Assembly (NCBI GenBank): GCA_023823795.1
Contig: CP085711.1
Location: 62,001 to 126,000 of the forward strand
Reading direction: 5' to 3'
DNA: 64,000 bases
Origin: Bacillus sp. F19
GTDB taxonomy: Bacteria; Bacillota; Bacilli; Bacillales; Bacillaceae
In this document: piece after piece, positions 47,473 through 55,203 of the stretch
Numbering within the stretch: position 1 is the stretch's first letter
How the letters are laid out: the number at the start of each line of letters is the position of its first letter
Notes under the pieces: model-generated
Seen by the model: only the letters and a program-made list of their open reading frames with translations
Told to the model about the DNA's origin: nothing
Database searches by the model: none
Program-made: the position numbers and the translations under genes

Positions 47473-47749
47473 TATATTAAATTTTCATTTGAATTTTGTT
47501 GAATTAAACTGCCCAGAACTTTCCATAGTAAAGGAGTGCTGATTAGCTCCTGATATCATGTAATGCGCCCGTTCTTGATACATCGTTAGGCTCAAAATTA
47601 CGTATAATAAGTAAAGAATTGCAGCAGTGCCTTTCTGAATGTTTCAGTGAGACACTTTCTCTTTATTTTACTAGAGCTGAAAATTATCGTATATTAGGGA
47701 AGAAAAGAATGTAAAAAGCATTTGATGTTTGGAAGGGAGTTTGCAGAAA

Positions 47750-48496
47750 ATGAAACTGGATACAAGTAAAGAGGCGGCACCCCTCTATATTCAGGTGAAG
47801 AATGATATCAAGAAGAAAATCGAAAACAAGGTTTGGAATCCAGGTGATAAAATTCCTTCTGAATTAGAGCTTTGTAAAACCTATGACGTCAGTAGAATTA
47901 CTGTTAGGGAAGCCATCAATGAATTAGTTTGGGAAGAGTACTTAGTTAGAAAAAGACCGACAGGTACTTTTGTATTAGATCAAAACGAGCAGTTTGAAGA
48001 AAAAAATAACCATTATACGTATGTTAGAGGCTTCACTTTTGAAATGAATGAACTAGGAAAAGAAGCAACTACTAAAAAAGCAAAGATATCAATAGTCCAA
48101 GCAGACCAACATGTTGCGAAGCAATTAAATATTTCTGCAGGGGAAAATGTATATGAGATAAGACGGGTACGAGGTACCGAAGATAATGTAATGGTCTATT
48201 TTAAAACGTTTATTAAAACAACTGTTATTTTACCAACAGACCCAAAGGATTATTATGGATCGTTATCCAAAATGTTAAATGAAAAAGGTATTCACATTTC
48301 GAAGATTAAAGAATATCTAGAAGCAGTAAAGCCAACGGAAGAAGTAATAGGGGAATTAAATATTGCAGAAGATACTCCAGTCCTAAAACGGGTAAGAAAA
48401 TCTTTTTGTAAAGATATTGATTTTGCAGAATATACAGAATGCTATTTTATTGGAGACCAATATCGTTATTATATTGACATTAATTCGACCATTTAA
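47750..48496 (+). CDS. GntR/HutC-family regulator with UTRA domain
   Basis: A 248-residue repressor-type protein. The ATG at 47750 follows GGAAGGGAG. The winged helix is APLYIQVKNDIKKKIENKVW, then SELELCKTYDVSRITVREAI and RPTGTFVLD (about 10-80). The UTRA ligand-binding domain starts near 95 (VRGFTFEMNELGKEATTK) and has VYEIRRVRGTEDNVMVYF. The 11-mer CATTTGATGTT occurs just before the gene (47719) and again in an inverted repeat after it (48565), suggesting autoregulation and control of a downstream gene. That downstream gene is now broken; its PTS-IID remnant suggests a sugar PTS operon. Confidence 0.9.
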   Translation: MKLDTSKEAAPLYIQVKNDIKKKIENKVWNPGDKIPSELELCKTYDVSRITVREAINELVWEEYLVRKRPTGTFVLDQNEQFEEKNNHYTYVRGFTFEMNELGKEATTKKAKISIVQADQHVAKQLNISAGENVYEIRRVRGTEDNVMVYFKTFIKTTVILPTDPKDYYGSLSKMLNEKGIHISKIKEYLEAVKPTEEVIGELNIAEDTPVLKRVRKSFCKDIDFAEYTECYFIGDQYRYYIDINSTI

Positions 48497-48561
48497 GGAG
48501 AAATTCTAAAATTTCAAAAAAGTATTGCAATAGATAATTTTTGTGGGGGATTCTATTGTCA

Positions 48562-48576
48562 TAACATTTGATGTTA
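48562..48576. promoter_or_regulatory. Candidate GntR operator
   Basis: TAACATTTGATGTTA is an inverted repeat with 6-bp arms and a TTG centre. A related ACAT-T-ATGT palindrome lies at 48624-48632. Position between the regulator and the next start codon fits a repressor site. Confidence 0.6.
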
Positions 48577-48649
48577 AATATCTTTTTTTCTTTAGTGGAA
48601 ATATTATAGTTTTTAATATCATAACATTATGTCAATAAGGAGGGCGAAC

Positions 48650-48960
48650 ATGTCTAAATATGATAAAGCTACTGAAATAGTTATATCCAATTATGATCAA
48701 GATGCTTGGGAAGGATATAGCAAAATCGTATCTGTTCTATCTAATGAATTGAAAACGATTTTATCAAAGAAAATGTTCCGAATGGCAAAGAAAATATTGA
48801 ATTACAAAAGATCTGAGACGGTTTCTTCCCAGGGTTCCTATCCCTTTTTGCAGTCCTATTTTGCCGGTATTTAATTTCCAAGAAAAAGTATAGTGGGACA
48901 AAAGTTCTGCTCATATTAGTAGCTATTACAATTGTGGGTGTTCTATTAAATGTGTTTTAA
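48650..48960 (+). pseudogene. Gene start fused to a PTS mannose-family IID fragment
   Basis: ATG behind AGGAGGGCG encodes about 43 residues of an unrecognised protein (MSKYDKATEIVISNYDQDAW). At about 48777 the DNA switches to a copy of the PTS-IID tail also seen at 62975-63239, in another frame and with a TGA replacing a TTA codon. The 74-codon product is therefore a junction artefact. The IID frame continues to the TAA at 48960 (ITIVGVLLNVF). Confidence 0.8.
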
Positions 48961-49082
48961 GCAATTTTAGATCAGGATGATATTCAGGCCTGACAGGGTA
49001 AGTTTGTTATTTTGAATATTCGTTAAATCCTGTCTACACAGGATTTGAATTTTGAATTATATAGCTATAACAATATATCAAT

Positions 49083-49136
49083 ATTACAAAATATTTACGT
49101 TGTATTTACACTCTGTTAAAATGTGTCACTTACTAT
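49083..49136 (+). promoter_or_regulatory. Four phased PhoP boxes and -10, metallophosphoesterase 2
   Basis: ATTACA (49083), TTTACG (49094), TTTACA (49105) and TTAAAA (49116) lie at exact 11-bp steps; TACTAT (49131-49136) follows after 9 bp. Four hexamers on the coding strand with 5-bp spacers is the core layout of PhoP-activated Bacillus promoters. This is the clearest example in the window. Confidence 0.8.
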
Positions 49137-49202
49137 TAAGCGGATAAGCAAATTTGATTCTGGAGGGGGTGGAAATCTTATAGCAAGAGTTGTATAGGAT
49201 CA

Positions 49203-49319
49203 ATGCTTACGAATTTAGCTCAAAAACTTTACGACGAGGGAGGGACAACAAGATTCGACGTTAACGGGGTTTCGCCTTCAAAACGCGAATTTTTCCAGCT
49301 AAGCGATCAAGTAATATAA
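49203..49319 (+). CDS. Conserved 38-codon micro-ORF in the leader, copy 1
   Basis: Encodes MLTNLAQKLYDEGGTTRFDV, then NGVSPSKREFFQLSDQVI. It lies between the Pho-like promoter and the metallophosphoesterase gene. The copy at 63593 has the same length and start. Four of the five codon differences are synonymous (aca/acc, gac/gat, gtt/gtc, cgc/cga) and one changes Pro to Leu. The ribosome site is weak (AGGA 3 bp upstream). It may be a small protein, a leader peptide, or the preserved start of a lost gene; the family is not recognised. Confidence 0.5.
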   Translation: MLTNLAQKLYDEGGTTRFDVNGVSPSKREFFQLSDQVI

Positions 49320-49423
49320 AATCCTGATTTTCACTCCCTCTAAGGGACCCCTTAACGGGCTAAGCAAAATGACAAACGGCCATTTCATATTGAGTATTAC
49401 AAAGAATAACAGGAGGTTTAATT

Positions 49424-52400
49424 ATGCTATTTCTTAAAAGGTTAAAAATTCTAACACTAACGATGATAGCTATTCTAGTAGGCCTTAGTGCTGTGCCTTT
49501 TCAGGGAAAAAGCTATGCAGAAGGGACAGAAAACACTACGGAAGAACCTATCTTCAGCTTCATGTCCATGTCGGACACGCATAGCGATACGGGTAAAACG
49601 GCTAAAGCTGTAACGGATGCTAAAAATAATAATGCCAGTGCAATCGTTTTAGTCGGGGATATAACCAATCTCGGGGATAGCGGTGAATATGACGCCATAA
49701 GAAATGCTATCGATTCTGTAAAAGATCATCCGCCGGTGCATTATACAATGGGAAATCATGAGTATGATTGGCAGTCGGATTATAATGTAGCGAAGAACAG
49801 ATTTATAGAAAAAGCAGAAATACCAGAAAAGAAGGTGTATTACCACCGGGAAATACAAGGCTATGATTTCCTATTTTTAGGGTTTGATAAGAAACCGGAC
49901 AATATCTCGTATATGTCCGACGAACAGTTAGCCTGGCTGGAAAGCACGCTTGCTGAAAATGCTGAACCGGACAAGCCGATTTTTGTGTTCACGCATAATC
50001 CTATTTACCAGACCGTATCCAAGTCATATTCTGATAATTATTATCCAAATACGGTACAGGAACAGAAGTTCAGAAATATCCTTGAAAAATATCCACAGGC
50101 TATTTTAACAACAGGACATCTTCACGACGATACTAAGATACAAGGCAACATGTACACCAATAGATTCACTGCATTAAGAGACGGTGCCGTTTTAAATAGT
50201 CAAGCTATGATGTTTGATGTATATAAAGACAAGGTGCATATAAAGGGAAGGGATGTAACTACACAAAAAACCATATGGGAAGGTACTATGAGTCTGCACC
50301 CGAATACAACCGGCATGTATGAAGCCGAGGATAGTGTGTTCGCATATGCAACATCTGGCGACGACATAAATCTGTCCGGCGGCAAGTATGTGAATATGAA
50401 CCATGGAAGCGCATATATCGAGTCGCTCAAGGTTGACGGAGCTTCTGGCGGCAATAAAATATTGAAAATAAGGTATGCTACCGATGCTGCCAATGTTACC
50501 AAGGGATTATATGTAAATGGAGCCAAAGTACAGACGCTCAGCTTTCCGACTACCGGAAGCACGAGCTCGTATAACGAATTGGCGGTACCTGTTGAGCTGA
50601 ATCAGGGTCCAAATAACAAGATCGTCATAAAAAGCGATGGCAACGCAGCAGGCGTGAACATAGATAAATTCCAAATTATGGATAGTAATGATCCCAGCAC
50701 GATGTGGGGATATAACGGCAATGGCAACGACAGTATCAAGAATGGGTTTAATGCAACTTTGCATGGAAGTGCTGCCTATGATACGACGGATAAAATGGAA
50801 GGTTCCGCTTCGCTCAGCCTGAACGGTGCTGACGGTAATTATGCAAGTGCAGATCTTGTATCCACAAAAACAAACAATGTAACGCTAACAGCTTGGGTGA
50901 AGTGGAATGGTGCAACCTCAGGATCTCAACAAATATTGTCCAACGGAGATGGCCGTACCAATGGATATTCAATCGTGCTGGATCATGACCAAGGCGATAA
51001 GGTTTCCATTGCGGTCAACGGGCAGACGATCCTTGGATCGCAGACTGCATTGACTCCAGGACAATGGACCAATATTACTGCGGCAAGAAAAAGCGGCACC
51101 TGGAAGCTTTATATCAATGGCAACAGCGTACCAGTAACCGATAACAATACAACTCCTGCCACACCTACAACGGGAACGTATATCGGTGCAGACAGTAGAG
51201 GCCAACAAAGCTTCAATGGACGTATTGATGCAGTAAGGGTTTACAATCAAGCATTGTCTACAGATCAGATCATGGCAATTGCCAACGAGACTTCTAACGT
51301 TAAGTTGCAAAGCATCGAAATAACTAAACTGCCAAAAAAGTTGAATTACTTGCGGGGAGAACAATATCTTAATCTAGAAGGGCTGGTTGTGGCAGGCACT
51401 TACAGCGATGGAACAACAAAAGTGGAGAACGTAAAGGCTGATCATATTACCGGCTTTGATAGTACCACTCTTAAAAAAGAATTGCCAATTACTGTGACTC
51501 TAGGTGGAAAGACGGCCAGCTTTAATGTGAATATTTTAGATGTAATGCCTGGTTCAGCATTGGTGCCAGGAAGGATAGAAGGTGCAAACTACAATTCGAA
51601 AAGACCGGGTTCTATACTTAATAGTGCTCCGACTAATGATGGCGATCCCGCATGGGTAGTGGGTGCTTTAGAAAAAGGCGACTGGATGGAATATCACGTA
51701 GATGTGGCAAAATCGGGATTCTATCAATTAAATTACAAGGTGGCATCAGGAATACAAACGGGAGAGATTGAATTCCAGGTAGATGGAGTACCTCAAACGA
51801 GAACCTCATTCTCAACCGGGGGTTGGAACAGGTATGTCATTAAATCCGAAACGGTCGCACTGAGTGAAGGCTCTCATAAAATAAGGCTGAATGTAAATGC
51901 AGCTTATTGGCTTCTTCGCTGGTTTGAATTGATAGAGGTTCAAGAAAAAAAATTGAACAGCATCACTGCGCCTGCTGACATAACAGACGTGGCAATCGGA
52001 TCGGCGAAGACAGCGGCAGCTCTTGGATTGCCTGCTAAAGTAGCCCTTGTAACCGATGGGGGAAATGTGGATGCCAGTGTGAATTGGGATGTAAATAGTG
52101 CAAGCTACGATCCAACTGCCACGACGGTGCAGACCTTCACGGTAACAGGAAAAGTAACTCTGCCTATTGGAGTCACAAACCCGAATAGCGTTCCATTGAC
52201 AACAAGCATTAGAGTAACTGTTAATAAGATCCCAGCGTGGAACGCTACAGTTACCTCTTCATCGTCTTTCAATGCCAGTTATACTCCCGACAAAGTGTTT
52301 GATGGCATAGGGCAAGCGGTTAATGGCGAATGGGCCTCCAAGGGAGAACAGAATCCATGGATCCAGGTGAATTGGACGACGAATCAAACGTTCAACAAGA

Positions 52401-52627
52401 TTATCTTCTATGATCGGCCCAATTTAGCTGACTGGGCGTCCGGCGGAACGCTTACCTTTAGCGACGGAAGCACTTTGACGGTTTCAGGAATCCCGAATGA
52501 CGGGAGCGCTTATTCTGTAACTTTCCCTGACAAGACGGTGACATGGGTCAAATTCCAGGTATCCGGTGGAAGCGGGCCAAATGTCGGTTTGTCGGAAATG
52601 AAAATTTTAGCGCCGGTGGATAAGTAA
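49424..52627 (+). CDS. Secreted metallophosphoesterase with CBM, LamG, Ig and F5/8C modules (2)
   Basis: A 1067-residue exported calcineurin-like phosphoesterase. ATG follows AGGAGG; signal peptide ends near GKSYA (residue 32). The phosphoesterase domain (about 40-275) has all metal motifs: Asp51/His53 (MSDTH), GDITN (about 74), GNHEYD (about 109), FTHNP and TGHLHDD (about 228). Then a CBM-like domain (295-425), LamG (430-625), Ig-like (627-705), CBM6-like (706-842, GDWMEYHVDVAKSGFYQLNY), Ig-like (845-940) and an F5/8C-like domain (942-1064). The last two are nearly identical in DNA to those of proteins 1 and 3. It ends at a TAA followed by a further in-frame domain. Substrate unknown, perhaps teichoic acid or other wall-bound phosphodiesters. 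Confidence 0.88.
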   Translation: MLFLKRLKILTLTMIAILVGLSAVPFQGKSYAEGTENTTEEPIFSFMSMSDTHSDTGKTAKAVTDAKNNNASAIVLVGDITNLGDSGEYDAIRNAIDSVKDHPPVHYTMGNHEYDWQSDYNVAKNRFIEKAEIPEKKVYYHREIQGYDFLFLGFDKKPDNISYMSDEQLAWLESTLAENAEPDKPIFVFTHNPIYQTVSKSYSDNYYPNTVQEQKFRNILEKYPQAILTTGHLHDDTKIQGNMYTNRFTALRDGAVLNSQAMMFDVYKDKVHIKGRDVTTQKTIWEGTMSLHPNTTGMYEAEDSVFAYATSGDDINLSGGKYVNMNHGSAYIESLKVDGASGGNKILKIRYATDAANVTKGLYVNGAKVQTLSFPTTGSTSSYNELAVPVELNQGPNNKIVIKSDGNAAGVNIDKFQIMDSNDPSTMWGYNGNGNDSIKNGFNATLHGSAAYDTTDKMEGSASLSLNGADGNYASADLVSTKTNNVTLTAWVKWNGATSGSQQILSNGDGRTNGYSIVLDHDQGDKVSIAVNGQTILGSQTALTPGQWTNITAARKSGTWKLYINGNSVPVTDNNTTPATPTTGTYIGADSRGQQSFNGRIDAVRVYNQALSTDQIMAIANETSNVKLQSIEITKLPKKLNYLRGEQYLNLEGLVVAGTYSDGTTKVENVKADHITGFDSTTLKKELPITVTLGGKTASFNVNILDVMPGSALVPGRIEGANYNSKRPGSILNSAPTNDGDPAWVVGALEKGDWMEYHVDVAKSGFYQLNYKVASGIQTGEIEFQVDGVPQTRTSFSTGGWNRYVIKSETVALSEGSHKIRLNVNAAYWLLRWFELIEVQEKKLNSITAPADITDVAIGSAKTAAALGLPAKVALVTDGGNVDASVNWDVNSASYDPTATTVQTFTVTGKVTLPIGVTNPNSVPLTTSIRVTVNKIPAWNATVTSSSSFNASYTPDKVFDGIGQAVNGEWASKGEQNPWIQVNWTTNQTFNKIIFYDRPNLADWASGGTLTFSDGSTLTVSGIPNDGSAYSVTFPDKTVTWVKFQVSGGSGPNVGLSEMKILAPVDK

Positions 52628-53134
52628 GTTCCTGAGGTCGAGATGACCGTACTGGGAGACAACAGCATTTATAAAGATTCCGTGGATTTGACGCCTAAGT
52701 TTGCATTAACCGACAACCTGTCGGGGGTCGATAACAGCAAGACGACGGTGACGCTCGATTCGCATTCTTACCAAATCGGAACGACGATTCCGCTTTATAC
52801 GCTGCCGCTTGGGCAGCATACGCTTGTTGTACCCTCCAGCGACTTGGCCGGAAACCAGGTAAGCAAAACCGTTCACTTTCAGACAGTAGCCAGCATCGAT
52901 TCCTTAAAGGCGGTGGTGACACGCTTTGTCGATACCAAATGGATCGACAATGCCGGAATTGCCGATAGCCTGCAGGACAAATTGGCAAACAACGAGCTAA
53001 AGGGCTTTGTGAATGAAGTGAAGGCTCAAAGTGGGAAACACATTTCAAGTGAAGCGTCTAAATATTTGCTATGGGACGCTCAATATTCATTGACACAATT
53101 ACGATTCGCTCAAGGAATTAGATTTAAACTTTGA
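52628..53134 (+). pseudogene. In-frame tail after the stop: Ig-like plus FIMAH-like domain
   Basis: Beyond the TAA at 52625-52627 the same frame stays open for 168 codons: EVEMTVLGDNSIYKDSVDLT, an Ig-like beta segment, then a FIMAH-like helical domain (TRFVDTKWIDNAGIADSLQD, KAQSGKHISSEASKYLL). The tail is evidently the original C-terminus. The last 20 or so codons diverge from the sister copy. Unless the stop is read through, this segment is not made; an internal ATG at 52643 has no good ribosome site. Confidence 0.75.
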
Positions 53135-53226
53135 TGAAAAGAGGTCCCGCGGCAAAATATTTGCTGCGGGACGCTCTATATTTAGACCTCAATATTTATT
53201 GACACAATTACGATTCGCTCCAAGGG
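53066..53226 (+). repeat. Direct repeat of about 50 bp
   Basis: A block with TTGACACAATTACGATTCGC at its core occurs at 53066-53113 and again, with a small insertion, at 53157-53224. Both follow the phrase ATTTGCT-GGGACGCTC that belongs to the FIMAH-like tail, so the second is a duplicated scrap of the first. Confidence 0.8.
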
Positions 53227-53786
53227 CAATCGGGCCATTATATTAAATAAGAAGTTACATAAAACTCCACTTCTTTATGCAAATAGGGGTCCAGACATTG
53301 GCGGTACCCCTTGAAGACGAAATCAGCCATCGCGGGCAAATACTATACTGGCTACAATGTAAGCTTGCAGTGGATTTAAAATTAAGTTCGAAAATTTATA
53401 AAAAAATATGATAAAAAATTCTGTTTTGATAATGCTAGATTCTCTTTCGCGGAGAATTTGTGTGCATCCAGTAAAAATACTAAATACCAACAGTAATGAA
53501 ACGGCCATACTTCTCCTAAATATGTTTTCCTCCTCCTATAAACCAGACTTTTGGTTATTTCTTCATTTTTCAAAAAATTATGTTCATTCAAACATATCTT
53601 ATTTATATTGGATAGTTTTGTAGAAAAATACTGAGAAAGCTTGTATGTACGTATCCATTTGTAAAAACTTTGCAAGAATCTCACGTGAGTTAGGTTGTGA
53701 ACTTATGCGAATTTGTGTTATTTATAGAATAAGTAAAAAAATTAAGAAATACCAAATTTGCCTAATAACTAAAGCAGGTGAAAATA
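53227..53786. other. Intergenic region at the left edge of the segmental duplication
   Basis: Contains a 33-bp scrap of the DinB gene (53311-53343), a stretch without homology, and then, from about 53545, DNA nearly identical to 36700-36940. No intact gene of its own. Confidence 0.65.
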
Positions 53787-54569
53787 TTGTTAGCTCATGA
53801 GCGTCATGAACATATAATGGAATGCTTACGAAAAAATAAGTCTGTCAAGGTGTCTTCGATCACAAAAACGTTTGGTGTGTCTACCGAAACAGTCCGCAGG
53901 GATTTTGAATATCTCGAGAAAGAAGGGTATATAAGAAGGGTGCACGGTGGAGCGGTTTTAGATAATGCGAACAGTCAAGAAATCAATTTCTCATTGCGGG
54001 AAACCAAAAATATTGAGGAAAAGAAGGAAATAGCGAAGATTGCTGCACATTATGTTACAGAAGGACAATCCATTGCATTAGATGTCAGCACAACAAATAC
54101 CGAATTGGCGAAAGAATTAAAAAGCAGGTTTCAAAGACTTACCGTTTTAACAAATTCCTTAATCATTGCCAATGAACTTTCAGAAATGCCTCATTATACG
54201 ATTTTGATGCCGGGGGGTGTACTCCGAAATGAAGAATTATGTCTAGTAGGTTCTTTAGCGGAAGAATTTTTTAAAGGATTTCACATTGATACTTTTTTTA
54301 TGAGCATCAGTGGTATTTCCTTGACGGAAGGGCTGACGGATTACGGGTTAGGTGAATACCAAGTGAAAAAGAAAATGCTTGAGAATTCTCGAAGTTGCAT
54401 TGTGCTGGCGGATAGCAGTAAATTTGATGTTGCATCATTATTGAAAGTCTGCCATTTTGAAAGGGTTGACCGTATTATTTCTGATTCAAATCTATCCGAA
54501 AAGGTACTGCAGAAATATAAAAAAGAAGGTATTGAAATTGTGAATAAGATTAATTTGGAGGAAAAGTAG
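53787..54569 (+). CDS. DeoR-family transcriptional regulator, copy 2
   Basis: Paralogue of the regulator at 36942 with the same TTG start, ribosome site AGGTGA and length (260 residues). The helix-turn-helix is identical. The first 430 bp and last 100 bp differ at only a few positions, but 54220-54460 carries dozens of mostly synonymous substitutions, changing VGQTAEEFF to VGSLAEEFF and MKMLGNSRN to KKMLENSRS. Both copies keep full reading frames, so both are probably functional; binding sites would be shared since the upstream DNA is identical. Confidence 0.9.
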   Translation: MLAHERHEHIMECLRKNKSVKVSSITKTFGVSTETVRRDFEYLEKEGYIRRVHGGAVLDNANSQEINFSLRETKNIEEKKEIAKIAAHYVTEGQSIALDVSTTNTELAKELKSRFQRLTVLTNSLIIANELSEMPHYTILMPGGVLRNEELCLVGSLAEEFFKGFHIDTFFMSISGISLTEGLTDYGLGEYQVKKKMLENSRSCIVLADSSKFDVASLLKVCHFERVDRIISDSNLSEKVLQKYKKEGIEIVNKINLEEK

Positions 54570-54742
54570 CCGTCTACTTTCCTTTTTTTTATGTGTTTTT
54601 TAAACTCAGTTTATCTCATTTCAGCTTTTCTCCTCAAATTTCAAGTAGCAAAGTAAATCTTTTATTTTTTGCAGCCAGGAAAATAAAATCCACCATCAGC
54701 TATTAATGTGTAATTGTGTGATTTTGGTGATTTTTCAAAAAA

Positions 54743-54785
54743 ATTACACGATATTTACAGAAAATCAATAATAATTGTGTATTAT
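54743..54785 (+). promoter_or_regulatory. PhoP-box-like repeats and -10, metallophosphoesterase 3
   Basis: ATTACA (54743), TTTACA (54754) and TCAATA (54765) at 11-bp steps, then TATTAT (54780-54785) after 9 bp; same geometry as copy 1 although the DNA just upstream has an 11-bp-scale deletion relative to it. Confidence 0.7.
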
Positions 54786-54810
54786 TTGTTTGTACAATAG
54801 GTAATTTGTG

Positions 54811-55203
54811 TGAGTATGTTATATTTTATGCTGTTTTGAGGTGGCGTCTATTGTCATGTATTTCCCCTATTCTAGGAGGTGATGCTTCAAAATATCGGCG
54901 TACCAGAATTAAAGCACCATTTCAGTTTAATGAGAGCAGCAGAAGGAGAAAATCAAGGTTTCAATATTGGAAACGAAAGGGGGATTTCCGTGACGAAAAA
55001 TCTCCTCTCATCCCGATCGATGGGAGGATGCCCGCCATCCTTGTAAAGCGGGGCGACCTTCTCCAGCACAATGGAGTCGTGGACAGGATCGATATAATCA
55101 ATGAGTTCCGCATCGAAGTTTCGCTACGGTTTTGTTTTTTACTCAATTTTACAAGCTTTTTGAACAGGCTCTTAAAATACTTAAAATATGGAGGTTTTCT
55201 GTA
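54811..55203 (+). other. Long conserved 5' leader of metallophosphoesterase 3
   Basis: Counterpart of 37978-38368. It keeps the opposite-strand frame with VAPLYKDGGHPPIDRDERRF in one copy and a near match in the other, and the CTCCTCTCATCC segment. No gene is assigned. Confidence 0.5.

Noticed and set aside
49369-49437. Second small ORF (MTNGHFILS) overlapping the metallophosphoesterase start
   Set aside because: No ribosome site, and it runs over the enzyme's own ribosome site and start codon.
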